Counted from the first letter of the stretch, positions 1 through 9,735 are shown. The stretch: 64,000 bases of DNA from Streptomyces sp. CB02923 (GCF_001905005.1 NZ_LWKZ01000001.1:251775-315774), one strand, 5' to 3'. Notes: generated by a model not told the origin, from the sequence alone. Numbers and translations are program-made.

Positions 1-143
1 AGCCGCAGGTCGAGGGCGTGCCGGTGCAGCCGCTCGGTGATGGGCGAGCGGCAGACGTTGCCGGTGCTGACGTGGAGGATGCGGAACGTGCGGTAGCTGT
101 CCTCGCCGGGTCCCGCTATGCCACGCCCGAGGGGCGCAATCAA
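1..143 (-). CDS. Low-molecular-weight protein-tyrosine-phosphatase-like protein (partial, 5' end only)
   Basis: Only the first 47 codons lie in the window; the gene runs off the left edge. A TTG start at 143 overlaps the stop of the upstream threonylcarbamoyl-AMP synthase gene by four bases (TTGA), implying translational coupling. Residues around 19-31 read ILHVSTGNVCRSP, which aligns with the P-loop of LMW phosphatases and arsenate reductases (normally VCxGNxCRSP). The first cysteine of the family, the nucleophile of the C-x5-R loop, is a serine here. The fold is clear, but classical phosphatase activity is doubtful. In Streptomyces this gene usually follows the Sua5 gene in the same order, so membership is secure and function is not. 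Confidence 0.75.
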   Translation of the reverse strand, partial: MIAPLGRGIAGPGEDSYRTFRILHVSTGNVCRSPITERLHRHALDLR

Positions 144-787
144 TTCGCCACCTCGAGCCCGGGTACCACCTTGCGCAGCTCCTCCGCGCTGATCGCGCCC
201 GCGCGCAGCAGCACCGGCACCTCGCGGGTGACGTCCACGATGGAGGACGGTACGGCGGCGGGGGTCGGGCCGCCGTCCAGGTAGACGGAGACGGAGTCGC
301 CGAGCATCTCCTGGGCCGCGTCGCAGTCCTGCGGCGACGGGTGCCCGGTGAGGTTGGCGCTGGAGACGGCCATCGGGCCGAACTCGGTGAGCAGCTCGAT
401 GGCGACCGGGTGCAGCGGCATGCGGACCGCGACCGTGCCGCGGGTCTCCCCCAGGTCCCAGGTCAGCGACGGCTGGTGGGTGGCGACCAGGGTCAGCGCG
501 CCGGGCCAGAAGGCGTCGACCAGCTCCCAGGCCTGCTCGGAGAAGTCCGTGACGAGCCCGTGGAGGGTGTTCGGGGAGCCGACGAGCACCGGGGAGGGCA
601 TGCCTCGTCCGCGGCCCTTGGCCTCCAGCAGGTCTCCGACGGCCTCGGCACTGAACGCGTCCGCGCCGATGCCGTAGACGGTGTCGGTCGGCAGCACGAC
701 CAGCTCGCCGCGGCGGACGGCCGATGCGGCTTCGCGCAGACCGGTCGCGCGGTCGGTCGCGTCGCTGCAGTCGTATCGCCGTGCCAT
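140..787 (-). CDS. L-threonylcarbamoyladenylate synthase (Sua5/YwlC/TsaC family)
   Basis: A 215-residue protein that makes threonylcarbamoyl-AMP from threonine, bicarbonate and ATP, the first step of the t6A37 modification of ANN-decoding tRNAs, in the cytoplasm. The segment LPTDTVYGIGADAF near residues 32-45 is the family signature, followed by SPVLVGS and the SSANLTGHPSP block near residues 141-151. The length fits the short TsaC/YwlC type without a long C-terminal Sua5 domain. A GGAGG ribosome-binding site precedes the ATG at 787. It lies 53 bp downstream of prmC and overlaps the phosphatase-like gene, so it sits inside the prfA-prmC-sua5 operon typical of actinobacteria. Confidence 0.95.
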   Translation of the reverse strand: MARRYDCSDATDRATGLREAASAVRRGELVVLPTDTVYGIGADAFSAEAVGDLLEAKGRGRGMPSPVLVGSPNTLHGLVTDFSEQAWELVDAFWPGALTLVATHQPSLTWDLGETRGTVAVRMPLHPVAIELLTEFGPMAVSSANLTGHPSPQDCDAAQEMLGDSVSVYLDGGPTPAAVPSSIVDVTREVPVLLRAGAISAEELRKVVPGLEVAN

Positions 788-840
788 TTAACGGACCTCC
801 TCGTGCGGAACGTACAGATGACTCGTGGGGGCCGGGCTCG

Positions 841-1743
841 TCATGGCGTCGCCCTGCGCGCGGTGGCGAATCGGGGCCGGTTGTTCAGGTCGGGGTGGTC
901 GGCCGCGTCGGCCCAGCCCCGCTCCTCGGTGAAGATCCACGGAACCTGGCCGCCCTGGGTGTCGGCGTGCTCGATGACCACGACGCCGCCGGGCCGCAGC
1001 AGGCGGTGCGCGGTCCGCTCGATGCCGCGGATGGTGTCCAGGCCGTCCTGGCCCGAGAACAGCGCGAGTTCGGGGTCGTGGTCGCGCGCCTCGGGTGCGA
1101 CGTACTCCCACTCGGTCAGCGGGATGTACGGCGGGTTGGAGATGACCAGGTCGACCTGGCCGTCCAGTTCGGGGAGCGCGGTCAGCGCGTCGCCCTGCTG
1201 GAGAACGACGCGGGACCCCTCGACGTTCTTGCGTGCCCACTGCATGGCCTCGTCCGACAGCTCCACGGCGTGCACCCGGGAGCGCGGCACCTCCTGGGCC
1301 AGGGCGAGCGCGATGGCTCCGGAGCCCGAGCACAGGTCGACGATGAGCGGTTCGACGACGTCCATGGCCCGTACGGCGTCTATCGCCCAGCCGACGACCG
1401 ATTCGGTCTCCGGGCGGGGTACGAAGACGCCGGGCCCGACGTGCAGCTCCAGGTACCGGAAGAAGGCGCGCCCGGTGATGTGCTGGAGCGGCTCGCGGGC
1501 CTCCCGGCGGGCGACGGCCTCCCAGTAGCGGGCGTCGAAGTCCGCGTCGGGGACCCGGTGCAGTTCGCCGCGCTTGACGCCGTGGACGTGCGCGGCGAGT
1601 TCCTCGGCGTCGAAACGCGGTGAGGGTACGCCGGCGTCGGCCAGCCGCTGGGTGGCCTGGGCCACCTCGGCGAGCAGCACGGTGCGGGGGTTGGGCCCGC
1701 GGCGGGGCCGCTGGGGGTCGTGACCCCCGGAAGGCGACGGCAC
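841..1743 (-). CDS. prmC: Peptide chain release factor N5-glutamine methyltransferase PrmC (HemK)
   Basis: A 300-residue SAM-dependent methyltransferase that modifies the glutamine of the GGQ motif in release factors; its target RF1 is encoded just upstream. The N-terminal helical bundle (from LLAEVAQATQRL) precedes a Rossmann domain with IVDLCSGSGAIALALA (SAM motif I) and the catalytic SNPPYIP motif near residue 203. I chose the GTG at 1743 because GGAGGA lies five bases upstream; it adds about 20 disordered residues relative to a GTG at 1680, which matches the length of many relatives but lacks a clear ribosome-binding site. The gap to prfA is 28 bp, so the two genes are co-transcribed. Confidence 0.93.
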   Translation of the reverse strand: MPSPSGGHDPQRPRRGPNPRTVLLAEVAQATQRLADAGVPSPRFDAEELAAHVHGVKRGELHRVPDADFDARYWEAVARREAREPLQHITGRAFFRYLELHVGPGVFVPRPETESVVGWAIDAVRAMDVVEPLIVDLCSGSGAIALALAQEVPRSRVHAVELSDEAMQWARKNVEGSRVVLQQGDALTALPELDGQVDLVISNPPYIPLTEWEYVAPEARDHDPELALFSGQDGLDTIRGIERTAHRLLRPGGVVVIEHADTQGGQVPWIFTEERGWADAADHPDLNNRPRFATARRATP

Positions 1744-1771
1744 GCTGTTCCTCCGGCTCGGTTCTACGGGC

Positions 1772-2851
1772 TTACTGGGCGGCCGCGAGCTTGGCGGCCG
1801 AGTCGGCGTCCACACACGCCTGGATGACCGGGTCGAGCTCGCCGTCGAGGACCTGGTCCAGGTTGTACGCCTTGAAGCCGACCCGGTGGTCCGAGATGCG
1901 GTTCTCCGGGAAGTTGTACGTCCGGATGCGCTCGGAGCGGTCGACGGTGCGGACCTGGCTGCGCCGGGCGTCCGACGCCTCCTTCTCGGCTTCTTCCTGG
2001 GCGGCGGCCAGCAGCCGCGAGCGCAGGATGCGCAGGGCCTGCTCCTTGTTCTGGAGCTGGCTCTTCTCGTTCTGGCAGGAGACGACGATGCCGGTGGGCA
2101 GGTGGGTGATGCGTACGGCGGAGTCGGTGGTGTTGACCGACTGGCCGCCGGGGCCCGACGAGCGGTAGACGTCGATGCGCAGGTCGTTCGGGCCGATCTC
2201 GACCTCGACCTCCTCGGCCTCGGGCGTGACGAGCACACCGGCCGCCGAGGTGTGGATGCGGCCCTGGGACTCGGTGGCGGGCACCCGCTGGACGCGGTGC
2301 ACGCCGCCCTCGTACTTCAGGCGGGCCCACACGCCCTGGCCGGGCTCGGTGGCACCGTTGCCGCCCTTGGTCTTCACGGCGACCTGGACGTCCTTGTAGC
2401 CGCCGAGGTCGGACTCGTTGGCGTCGAGGATCTCGGTCTTCCAGCCGACGCGCTCGGCGTAGCGCAGGTACATGCGCAGCAGGTCGCCGGCGAACAGCGC
2501 GGACTCCTCGCCGCCCTCGCCCGCCTTGACCTCCAGGATGACGTCTTTGTCGTCGCTGGGGTCGCGCGGGACGAGCAGCAGCCGCAGTTTCTCGGTCAGC
2601 TCCTCGCGGCGTGCTTCGAGGTCCTTGACCTCGTCGGCGAAGTCCGGGTCGTCGGCGGCCAGTTCGCGGGCCGTGTCGATGTCGTCGCCGGTCTGCTTCC
2701 AGGAGCGGTAGGCCGTGATGATCGGGGTCAGTTCGAAATAGCGCTTGTTGAGCCGCTTGGCCTCGCGCTGGTCGGCGTGGACCGCGGGGTCGGCCAGTCG
2801 CTTCTCAAGGTCGGCGTGCTCGCCGATCAGTTCCTCGACCGCCTCGAACAT
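1772..2851 (-). CDS. prfA: Peptide chain release factor 1
   Basis: A 359-residue RF1 that recognises UAA and UAG and triggers peptide release on the ribosome. The GGQ motif sits near residue 231 in [17 protein letters not shown], and the decoding domain comes before it. The acidic stretch [17 protein letters not shown] is typical of RF1/RF2 domain 2, and the length matches the family. GAGGAA precedes the ATG. The immediate downstream gene is its own methyltransferase, prmC. A terminator-like hairpin separates it from rpmE upstream. Confidence 0.97.
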   Translation of the reverse strand: MFEAVEELIGEHADLEKRLADPAVHADQREAKRLNKRYFELTPIITAYRSWKQTGDDIDTARELAADDPDFADEVKDLEARREELTEKLRLLLVPRDPSDDKDVILEVKAGEGGEESALFAGDLLRMYLRYAERVGWKTEILDANESDLGGYKDVQVAVKTKGGNGATEPGQGVWARLKYEGGVHRVQRVPATESQGRIHTSAAGVLVTPEAEEVEVEIGPNDLRIDVYRSSGPGGQSVNTTDSAVRITHLPTGIVVSCQNEKSQLQNKEQALRILRSRLLAAAQEEAEKEASDARRSQVRTVDRSERIRTYNFPENRISDHRVGFKAYNLDQVLDGELDPVIQACVDADSAAKLAAAQ

Positions 2852-2972
2852 CGTGGGGGTTCCTCACCTGGCTGAGTCTTCCGAGATCCGGGGGTTCCCG
2901 GTTGCCGGCACCTGTGCGGCGTGGGCCGCGGCCCCGGGACCTCCGGCGGGGTCCTTGGCCTGGACGACAAAA

Positions 2973-3014
2973 CGCCGGTCCGCCGCCCCTTCGCGGGGCG
3001 GGACGGAACCGGCG
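2973..3014 (-). terminator. Hairpin terminator downstream of rpmE
   Basis: Arms CGCCGGTCCGCCGCCCC and its near-complement enclose a TTCG loop just past the rpmE stop. No U-tract follows, as is usual in Streptomyces. It lies between rpmE and prfA on the shared strand. Confidence 0.7.
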
Positions 3015-3026
3015 CCTTGCTGGTCG

Positions 3027-3251
3027 CTACTTCTTGGCCGAGGCAGCGGCCTTGCCGAAGCGGGCCTCGAAGCGGGCCACGCGGCCACCGGTGTCGAGGA
3101 TCTTCTGCTTGCCCGTGTAGAACGGGTGGCACTCGGAGCAGATGTCGGCACGGATGGTGCCGCCGGCCACGGTGCTACGGGTGGTGAACGACGCGCCACA
3201 GGTGCAGCTGACCTGGGTCTCGACGTACTCCGGGTGGATGTCGCGCTTCAA
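3027..3251 (-). CDS. rpmE: 50S ribosomal protein L31, zinc-binding type
   Basis: A 74-residue large-subunit ribosomal protein. Cys16, Cys18, Cys38 and Cys41 (CTC and CSEC) form the zinc site of the C+ L31 type, the paralogue that is replaced under zinc starvation by a cysteine-free form in actinobacteria. Translation starts at TTG (3251) behind AGGAG; no ATG fits the conserved N-terminus MKRDIHPEY. Its own hairpin terminator follows at 2973-3014, so it is probably expressed separately from prfA. Confidence 0.96.
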   Translation of the reverse strand: MKRDIHPEYVETQVSCTCGASFTTRSTVAGGTIRADICSECHPFYTGKQKILDTGGRVARFEARFGKAAASAKK

Positions 3252-3424
3252 GGGATTCTCCTAGGTTCGGGAGGGCTCCGGGTCGTTCCGCGGATTGCGT
3301 CACGTGAACCGGGGCCGACGGTCCAGTCTGCCAGGACTGACCTCATCTCCCCAAACCGGGGTGGTCCGGAAAGTATTCCCGGGGGTTCCGCGGCCGTGGG
3401 AAACGAGCTGAGGGAACGGTTCGG

Positions 3425-4549
3425 CTACTTTACGTAGCTGTCGGTTCCGCCCTTGTCACCTGCGGAATCCTTGATCGCTTCCTTCGGGATGTCCTGGTCC
3501 TGGCGCAGCGCGTCCCAGACCTGCCGGGACTGCTTCTCCAGCGGCAGCACGCGGGAAGGATTCTTCGGGTCGTAGGTGACCGGCAGGGTGACCATGTCGA
3601 TCTGGTCCGACCCGATACCGCCCATCTCCTTGGCGAGCCCCATCAGCGCGTTGACCGAGTTCAGGTCGCTGTCGGTGGTGATGGCCTTGGTGGCGGTGTC
3701 GGCGATGCCGTAGAGCTTCGTCGGGTCGGACAGCAGCCCGATGCTCTTGACCTGCTTCATCAGTGCCTTGACGAACGTCTGCTGGAGCTGGATGCGGCCC
3801 AGGTCGCTGCCGTCGCCGCCGGGCACGCCGTGCCGGGTCCGTACGAGGCCGAGGGCGTCCTCACCGTTGAGGGTGTGCTTGCCGGGCTCCAGGTTCAGGT
3901 GGCTCTTGTTGTCGTTGATGGCCTTGGTGGTGGTGATGTCCACGCCGCCGAGGGCGTCGATGAGCTTCTTGAAGCCGGTGAAGTCGACCTCGACGAAGTG
4001 GTCCATGCGGATGCCGCTCATCGACTCGACGGTCTTGACCGCGCAGGCCGGACCGCCGACCTCGAAGGCGGTGTTGAACATGGCCTTGCGCTGGCCCGGT
4101 ATCTCCTTGCCGTCCTTGGTGCAGTCGGGGCGCTGGACCAGCGTGTCGCGCGGAATGCTGACCACGCTGGCCTTCTTGTGGCCCTTGAAGACGTGCACGA
4201 TCATCGCGGTGTCGGAGCGGGCGCCGCCCTCGTCGGTGCCGTACGCGCCGTTCTTGCCCGCCCGGGAGTCCGAGCCCATGACGAGGATGTCCATCGACCC
4301 GTCGTCGTTGTTCTTGGGCCGGTCGTTGCCCAGGGCGGCGTTGATGTCGACGCCCTTCAGGTTGCCGTTGAGTTTGAAGTAGACGTAGCCGAGTCCCGCG
4401 CCACCGAGCAGTACGCAGCTGACCAGCGCGCACACGGTGATCGTCAGGGCGCGGCGGCGCCGGGTCGGGCCCTTGCGCCGGCGGCCCGTGGCACGTATGC
4501 CGCGGGAACGGCTCTTGGCCGCGTTCGCGGCGCTGCTGTCGTCCGCCAT
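3425..4549 (-). CDS. LytR-CpsA-Psr (LCP) family cell-wall glycopolymer transferase
   Basis: A 374-residue membrane-anchored enzyme of the family that transfers undecaprenyl-linked glycopolymers to peptidoglycan. An arginine/lysine-rich cytoplasmic tail is followed by one membrane segment near residues 36-58 (ITVCALVSCVLLGGAGLGYV). The extracellular LCP domain follows with DILVMGSDSRAG, ARSDTAMIVHV and SVVSIPRDTLV, the conserved arginine/aspartate residues that hold the pyrophosphate lipid. The ATG at 4549 is chosen for its AGGAG site; an upstream in-frame ATG at 4702 would add a basic region without family support. Gene order rho - LCP - rpmE is typical of Streptomyces. Confidence 0.9.
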   Translation of the reverse strand: MADDSSAANAAKSRSRGIRATGRRRKGPTRRRRALTITVCALVSCVLLGGAGLGYVYFKLNGNLKGVDINAALGNDRPKNNDDGSMDILVMGSDSRAGKNGAYGTDEGGARSDTAMIVHVFKGHKKASVVSIPRDTLVQRPDCTKDGKEIPGQRKAMFNTAFEVGGPACAVKTVESMSGIRMDHFVEVDFTGFKKLIDALGGVDITTTKAINDNKSHLNLEPGKHTLNGEDALGLVRTRHGVPGGDGSDLGRIQLQQTFVKALMKQVKSIGLLSDPTKLYGIADTATKAITTDSDLNSVNALMGLAKEMGGIGSDQIDMVTLPVTYDPKNPSRVLPLEKQSRQVWDALRQDQDIPKEAIKDSAGDKGGTDSYVK

Positions 4550-4923
4550 CTGCTCCTCAGTCCTCGTTCTCTCGGCTGCCCCTCGCCGCCACCGTTCAGC
4601 CACGGTTTGTTGCGCCTTGAAAGACGGAGGGCAGACCGGAAGGGTTGCACAACGGGATTGAGAGCCATTCTTAGAAACCGGCCCCTCGCGGCTCCGGCAC
4701 ACGTCGGCTTACGCCCCGGTGACCAGGACTTTCGTCCGGAGTCAGAAAGCGGAGTGATGACCTCCGTGGACCGGGTGCGTGTGCGCAAGGCAACAATCTG
4801 CGGGTTTCTGCGGGCAGCGAGAAGCCCTCCCGGTCACCGAAGTGACCGGAAGGGCTCTGCCGTGCGGCTACGGCCGTGTCCTGCGCCGGTACGAGCGCGG
4901 GCGACCGCTACGGGGTACGGGCG
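4550..4923. other. Intergenic region between rho and the LCP gene
   Basis: 374 bp without a supported gene. It contains the rho terminator (4823-4856) and presumably the promoter of the LCP gene in the left half. No further feature was recognised. Confidence 0.6.
4823..4856 (-). terminator. Hairpin terminator downstream of rho
   Basis: AGCCCTCCCGGTCAC and GTGACCGGAAGGGCT pair around a CGAA loop, with one mismatch, about 70 bp past the rho stop. Confidence 0.8.
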
Positions 4924-6993
4924 TCAGTCGTTGCCGTTGCCGTTGCCCATGCCGGGGGTCGTCTTCTGGATCTGGAGCAGGAACTCCGCGTTGGACTTCG
5001 TCTGCTTCATCTTGTCCAGCAGCAGCTCGATGGCCTGCTGCTGGTCCAGGGCGTGCAGCACCCGGCGCAGCTTCCAGACGACGGCCAGCTCGTCGCTGCC
5101 CATCAGGATCTCTTCCTTGCGGGTGCTGGACGCGTCCACGTCCACCGCCGGGAAGATGCGCTTGTCCGAGAGCTTCCGGTCGAGCTTGAGCTCCATGTTG
5201 CCGGTGCCCTTGAACTCCTCGAAGATCACCTCGTCCATCCGCGAGCCGGTCTCGACCAGCGCGGTGGCCAGGATGGTCAGCGAGCCGCCGTCCTCGATGT
5301 TGCGCGCGGCACCGAAGAACTTCTTCGGCGGGTACAGCGCGGTCGAGTCGACACCACCGGACAGGATGCGGCCCGACGCCGGGGCGGCGAGGTTGTACGC
5401 ACGGCCCAGACGCGTGATGGAGTCCAGCAGGACGACCACGTCGTGACCCAGCTCCACCAGGCGCTTGGCACGCTCGATGGCGAGTTCGGCGACGGTGGTG
5501 TGGTCCTCGGCCGGGCGGTCGAAGGTCGAGGAGATGACCTCGCCCTTGACCGACCGCTGCATGTCGGTGACCTCTTCGGGACGCTCGTCGACCAGGACGA
5601 CCATCAGGTGGCACTCGGGGCTGTTGCGGGTGATCGAGTTGGCGATCGCCTGCATGATCATGGTCTTGCCGGTCTTCGGCGGGGCCACGATCAGACCGCG
5701 CTGGCCCTTGCCGATCGGCGCGACCAGGTCGATGATCCGCGGCGTCAGCGCGCCCGGCTCGCCTTCCAGGCGCAGTCGCTCCTGCGGGTAAAGGGGCGTC
5801 AGCTTGCCGAACTCGGCGCGGCCGCGGCCCTGTTCGGGCGAGACGCTGTTGACGGTGTCCAAGCGCACCAGCGCGTTGAACTTCTCGCGCCGCTCGCCCT
5901 CGCGGGGCTGGCGGACCGCGCCGGTGACGTGGTCGCCCTTGCGCAGGCCGTTCTTGCGGACCTGGGCGAGCGAGACGTACACGTCGTTCGGGCCGGGCAG
6001 GTAGCCGGAGGTCCGGATGAACGCGTAGTTGTCGAGGATGTCGAGGATGCCCGCGACGGGGATCAGCACGTCGTCGTCGGAGACCTGCGGCTCGTTGCCG
6101 AAGTCCTCACGGCCGCGGCGGCCGCGGCGGTCCCGGTAACGGCCGCGGCGCCCGCGGCGCCCGCCCTCGAAGTCGTCCCCGTCCTCGTCGGCCCGGCGGT
6201 TGTCACGGTTGTCGCGGTTGTCGCGCTGCTGGCGGTTGCCGCCCTGCTGGTTGCCGTCACCGCCGTCGTTGTTCTTGTTGCGGCGGTCGCGCTGGCCGCG
6301 CTCACCGCGCTCGCCACGGCCCTGGCGGTCGCCCCCCTGGCGGTCGCCCTTCTGGCCGCGGTCCTGGCGGTCCCCGCGGTCCTGGCGGTCGCCCTTGCCC
6401 TGGCGGCCCTCGGCGTTGTCCGCCGCGGCCTCGGCCTTGGCGTCCTCGCGCGGTGCCGTACGGGTGTCGGCCTTCGCCTCGGCCTTGCCCTCGGACTTCG
6501 CCTCACCGGCGCCGTCGGGGCTGCCCGCGGCGGCGGTGGCGCGGCGCCGGCGGCGCTCGCCGGCCGGCTGCTCGTCGCTGGGCTGGCCCGGGATGTCGAT
6601 CTGCTGCTGGGCGGCGCCCTTGTCGGCGGCGGCCTTGCCGTCCGCCTTGCCCGCGGCCTTGGCGTCGCCGTCCTCGCCCGTACGGGCCTTGGAGGTCGCC
6701 CGGCGCTTGGGCTTGGTCTCGGTCTCTGCGGGCGCGTCGCCCTTGGCAGCGGCGCCGGAACCGGAGCCGGCGGCCTGCTTCTCCTTGATGACCTCGATCA
6801 GCTGGCTCTTGCGCATCCGCGCGGTGCCCTTGATACCGAGGCTGGAGGCGACCTGCTGCAGCTCTGCCAGGACCATGCCGTCCAGGCCGGTGCCGGAACG
6901 GCGGCGCCGCGCAGGCGCGGCGGGAGCGTCCGTGGCGGGCGCGGTGGCACTGCCATCGGTGCGTACGCCCATCAGATCGGTGGTGTCGCTCAC
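4924..6993 (-). CDS. rho: Transcription termination factor Rho
   Basis: A 689-residue hexameric RNA helicase that terminates transcription. The N-terminal SAP-like helices (LAELQQVASSLGIKGT) are followed by a very long, low-complexity insertion (residues about 60-300) of Glu/Ala/Lys and then Arg/Gly/Asp/Gln/Asn repeats (QDRGDRQDRG type). The cold-shock RNA-binding domain (GILDILDNYAFIRT) comes next. The ATPase core has Walker A PPKTGKT near residue 440 and Walker B VVVLLDSITRLGRAYN near 520. The insert is characteristic of actinobacterial Rho and adds RNA binding. Translation starts at GTG (6993) behind AAGGA. It is monocistronic, with its own terminator. Confidence 0.97.
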   Translation of the reverse strand: MSDTTDLMGVRTDGSATAPATDAPAAPARRRRSGTGLDGMVLAELQQVASSLGIKGTARMRKSQLIEVIKEKQAAGSGSGAAAKGDAPAETETKPKRRATSKARTGEDGDAKAAGKADGKAAADKGAAQQQIDIPGQPSDEQPAGERRRRRATAAAGSPDGAGEAKSEGKAEAKADTRTAPREDAKAEAAADNAEGRQGKGDRQDRGDRQDRGQKGDRQGGDRQGRGERGERGQRDRRNKNNDGGDGNQQGGNRQQRDNRDNRDNRRADEDGDDFEGGRRGRRGRYRDRRGRRGREDFGNEPQVSDDDVLIPVAGILDILDNYAFIRTSGYLPGPNDVYVSLAQVRKNGLRKGDHVTGAVRQPREGERREKFNALVRLDTVNSVSPEQGRGRAEFGKLTPLYPQERLRLEGEPGALTPRIIDLVAPIGKGQRGLIVAPPKTGKTMIMQAIANSITRNSPECHLMVVLVDERPEEVTDMQRSVKGEVISSTFDRPAEDHTTVAELAIERAKRLVELGHDVVVLLDSITRLGRAYNLAAPASGRILSGGVDSTALYPPKKFFGAARNIEDGGSLTILATALVETGSRMDEVIFEEFKGTGNMELKLDRKLSDKRIFPAVDVDASSTRKEEILMGSDELAVVWKLRRVLHALDQQQAIELLLDKMKQTKSNAEFLLQIQKTTPGMGNGNGND

Positions 6994-7353
6994 GAAGGGT
7001 CCTTCCCTGGAGCGGGCGTCGGCCTGTCTGGCTCGGCGACCGGTTGTGCTGTCCGGCTGCGGTCCCGTCGTGCGGACCTGGCCGGGGCGGTGGTCCCGCC
7101 GGAAATGGCGGAAAGATCAGTGCATGGTTCCGGCGCGAAGAGATGTCTGTGACTCATGTCCGTCACGCCGATTCCGGAGCGTGCTCGCTTCTGCTCAGGC
7201 AACTGCTCCAAGCAGTTTGGGAGGCTCCCGGAAGAAAAGTGGTCCCGATGGGGGACACGGAGTACCGCGCCGCTGAGGCGTCACGTACTCACTTGAGGTT
7301 AACACTACCGGATCCAACAAACATTCCCCCTCTCGAAGACCGGCAATCGTCGA
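6994..7353. other. Leader and intergenic region between thrB and rho
   Basis: 360 bp without a supported gene; expected to hold the rho promoter and 5' leader on the minus strand. The stretch around 7290-7320 is locally AT-rich (GTTAACACTA) and is the best place for a promoter, but no -35/-10 pair with good spacing could be assigned. Confidence 0.5.
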
Positions 7354-8271
7354 TCACCCGGCGAGCGGCAGCACCGAGGTACCCGCCGCGTCGAGGGCCA
7401 GCCGGTTGGCTGCCCACCCCTCGCCCGCGAGGCCGGCGACCTTGTCGGCCGCGTCCTCCTGGACCAGCGCGAGCACCGTGGGGCCCGCGCCGGAGATGAC
7501 CGCGGGGACGCCGTCCGCCCGCAGTCGGTTCACCAGGGCCACGCTCCCGGGCATCGCGGGAGCACGGTACTCCTGGTGAAGTCGGTCCTCGGTCGCGGCC
7601 AGCAGCAGCTCGGGGCGCCTGGTCAGGGCCTCGACGAGCAGTGCGGCGCGGCCGGCGTTGGCCGCGGCGTCCACGTGCGGGACGGTCCGCGGCAGCAGGC
7701 CCCGCGCGGTCTCGGTGAGCACCGGCTTGCCCGGTACGAAGACCACCGGAACGATGGAATCGGCGGGATCCAGCCGGATCGCGCGCGCCGATCCGGTATC
7801 GGTCCAGGCCAGGGTGAAGCCGCCGAGCAGACAGGCGGCGACGTTGTCCGGATGGCCCTCGATCTCGGTGGCCAGTTCCAGCAGTGCCGCGTCGTCCAGC
7901 TTCTGTTCGGCGCCTATGGTCACCGCGCGGGCGGCCATGATGCCGGCACAGATCGCGGCGGAGGAGGAGCCCATGCCGCGGCCGTGCGGGATGCGGTTGG
8001 CGCACACGATCTCCAGGCCGCGCGGCTGCCCGCCGAGCAGGTCGAAGGCGGCGCGCAGGGACCGTACGAGCAGGTGGCTCTCGTCGCGCGGCAGGGTCTC
8101 GGCGCCCTCGCCCGCGATGTCGACGTGCAGGCCGGAATCGGCCACCCGCACCACGACGTCGTCGTACAGGCCCAGGGACAGCCCGAAGGCGTCGAAGCCG
8201 GGACCGAGATTGGCGCTGGTCGCGGGGGTGCGCACCCGGACGGCGGCGGCGCGGAACGCTGGACCGGCCAT
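7354..8271 (-). CDS. thrB: Homoserine kinase
   Basis: A 305-residue GHMP-superfamily kinase that phosphorylates homoserine with ATP in threonine synthesis. VRTPATSANLGPGFDAFG is the N-terminal substrate-binding block, and IPHGRGMGSSSAAI near residue 95 is the GHMP phosphate-binding loop. AVISGAGPTVLAL is the C-terminal glycine motif. The ATG at 8271 begins the conserved N-terminus, with AAGGAG about a dozen bases upstream; the longer open frame upstream has no family support. It lies downstream of thrC but is separated by 379 bp with a hairpin, so it may have its own promoter. Confidence 0.95.
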   Translation of the reverse strand: MAGPAFRAAAVRVRTPATSANLGPGFDAFGLSLGLYDDVVVRVADSGLHVDIAGEGAETLPRDESHLLVRSLRAAFDLLGGQPRGLEIVCANRIPHGRGMGSSSAAICAGIMAARAVTIGAEQKLDDAALLELATEIEGHPDNVAACLLGGFTLAWTDTGSARAIRLDPADSIVPVVFVPGKPVLTETARGLLPRTVPHVDAAANAGRAALLVEALTRRPELLLAATEDRLHQEYRAPAMPGSVALVNRLRADGVPAVISGAGPTVLALVQEDAADKVAGLAGEGWAANRLALDAAGTSVLPLAG

Positions 8272-8650
8272 CGCTCGATGACTCTCCTTGATGTGATGCT
8301 GCGGCACTGCCCCGGAGCGCCGCGGCACCAGGGTGCCCGGCCGGCTCATGGGGACCGTTCTGACCTGCCCTGCACACCACTGCGACATGCCGTGGGGAGG
8401 GGAGTTGGCTGCCAGCCTATCGAAGGAAGGTTCTGTGGCGACATAGGGCGCACAGGAGGCGCACGATGCGTGTCGCGCGCTGCCCGCGGCTCTCGGCCGC
8501 CTTTGCAGCCTTTGCAGGGTTTGCTCCATCCGAGGTTACGGGGTTCCTGCGGTCCCGGTAACCCCTATTTCGGGGGATGTCGCGCGCCGGTGCGGGCGGT
8601 GCGCCCGGCCGTTCCGCACGGCCGGGCGCACCTCCCTTCCGGAAGGCGGG
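8272..8650. other. Intergenic region between thrC and thrB
   Basis: 379 bp without a supported gene. It holds the thrC terminator hairpin (8598-8632) and, by position, the thrB promoter. Nothing else was recognised. Confidence 0.6.
8598..8632 (-). terminator. Hairpin terminator downstream of thrC
   Basis: GGTGCGCCCGGCCGT pairs perfectly with ACGGCCGGGCGCACC around a five-base loop, about 20 bp after the thrC stop. It would separate hom-thrC transcripts from thrB. Confidence 0.85.
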
Positions 8651-9727
8651 TTACGCCAGGCCGAGGCGCTCGGCCGCGGCGTCCGCGTCGACCGGGACGG
8701 TGACCGGCTGCGGGGCGCCCGCGACGGCCCAGTCCGGGTCCTTCAGGCCGTTGCCGGTGACCGTGCAGACGATGCGCTGGCCCGGGTCGACCTTGCCCTC
8801 GTCGGCCGCCTTGAGCAGTCCGGCCACCGAGGCGGCCGAGGCGGGCTCCACGAAGACGCCCTCCTGGGAGGCCAGCAGCCGGTAGGCGGCCAGGATCTGA
8901 CGGTCCGTCACCTCGTCGATGGCGCCGCCGGACTCGTCCCGGGCACGCTCCGCGAACTGCCAGGAGGCGGGGTTGCCGATACGGATGGCCGTCGCGATCG
9001 TGTGCGGATCCTTGACAACTTCGCCACGTACGATCGGCGCGCTGCCGGACGCCTGGAAGCCCCACATGCGCGGGGTGCGCGAGGCGAGGCCGTCGGCCGC
9101 GTACTCCTGGTACCCCTTCCAGTACGCGGTGATGTTGCCCGCGTTGCCGACCGGCAGCACATGGATGTCCGGCGCGTCGTCCAGCATGTCGACGATCTCG
9201 AAGGCGGCGGTCTTCTGCCCCTCGATCCGTACCGGGTTGACGGAGTTCACAAGTGCGACGGGGTACTTCTCGGAGAGGCCGCGGGCCAGCGTCAGACAGT
9301 CGTCGAAATTCCCGTCGACCTGGAGGATCTTCGCGCCGTGCACCAGCGCCTGGCCCATCTTGCCCAGCGCGATCTTGCCCTGCGGGACGAGGACGGCGCA
9401 GACCATCCCGGCCCGTACGGCGTAGGCGGCGGCCGAGGCCGAGGTGTTGCCGGTGGAGGCGCAGATGACCGCCTTGGCGCCCTCCTCCTTGGCCCGGGTG
9501 ATGGCCATCGTCATCCCCCGGTCCTTGAAGGAGCCGGTGGGGTTGGCGCCCTCTACCTTGAGATGCACCTCACAGCCCGTGCGCTCGGAGAGCACCTGGG
9601 CGGGCACCAGCGGCGTACCGCCCTCGCGCAGCGTGACGACCTCGGTCGACGCGCCGACCGGCAGCCGGTCGCGGTACTCCTCGATGATTCCGCGCCACTG
9701 ACGGCTCGCGGTGGAAATGGCAGACAT
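8651..9727 (-). CDS. thrC: Threonine synthase
   Basis: A 358-residue PLP enzyme that converts O-phosphohomoserine to threonine. The PLP lysine lies near residue 68 in [12 protein letters not shown], and the phosphate-binding loop is [11 protein letters not shown]. The length corresponds to the short class of threonine synthase found in actinobacteria. AAGGAACCC precedes the ATG at 9727. It follows hom after only eight bases, so hom-thrC is an operon; a strong hairpin follows the gene. Confidence 0.96.
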   Translation of the reverse strand: MSAISTASRQWRGIIEEYRDRLPVGASTEVVTLREGGTPLVPAQVLSERTGCEVHLKVEGANPTGSFKDRGMTMAITRAKEEGAKAVICASTGNTSASAAAYAVRAGMVCAVLVPQGKIALGKMGQALVHGAKILQVDGNFDDCLTLARGLSEKYPVALVNSVNPVRIEGQKTAAFEIVDMLDDAPDIHVLPVGNAGNITAYWKGYQEYAADGLASRTPRMWGFQASGSAPIVRGEVVKDPHTIATAIRIGNPASWQFAERARDESGGAIDEVTDRQILAAYRLLASQEGVFVEPASAASVAGLLKAADEGKVDPGQRIVCTVTGNGLKDPDWAVAGAPQPVTVPVDADAAAERLGLA

Positions 9728-9735
9728 GGGTTCCT

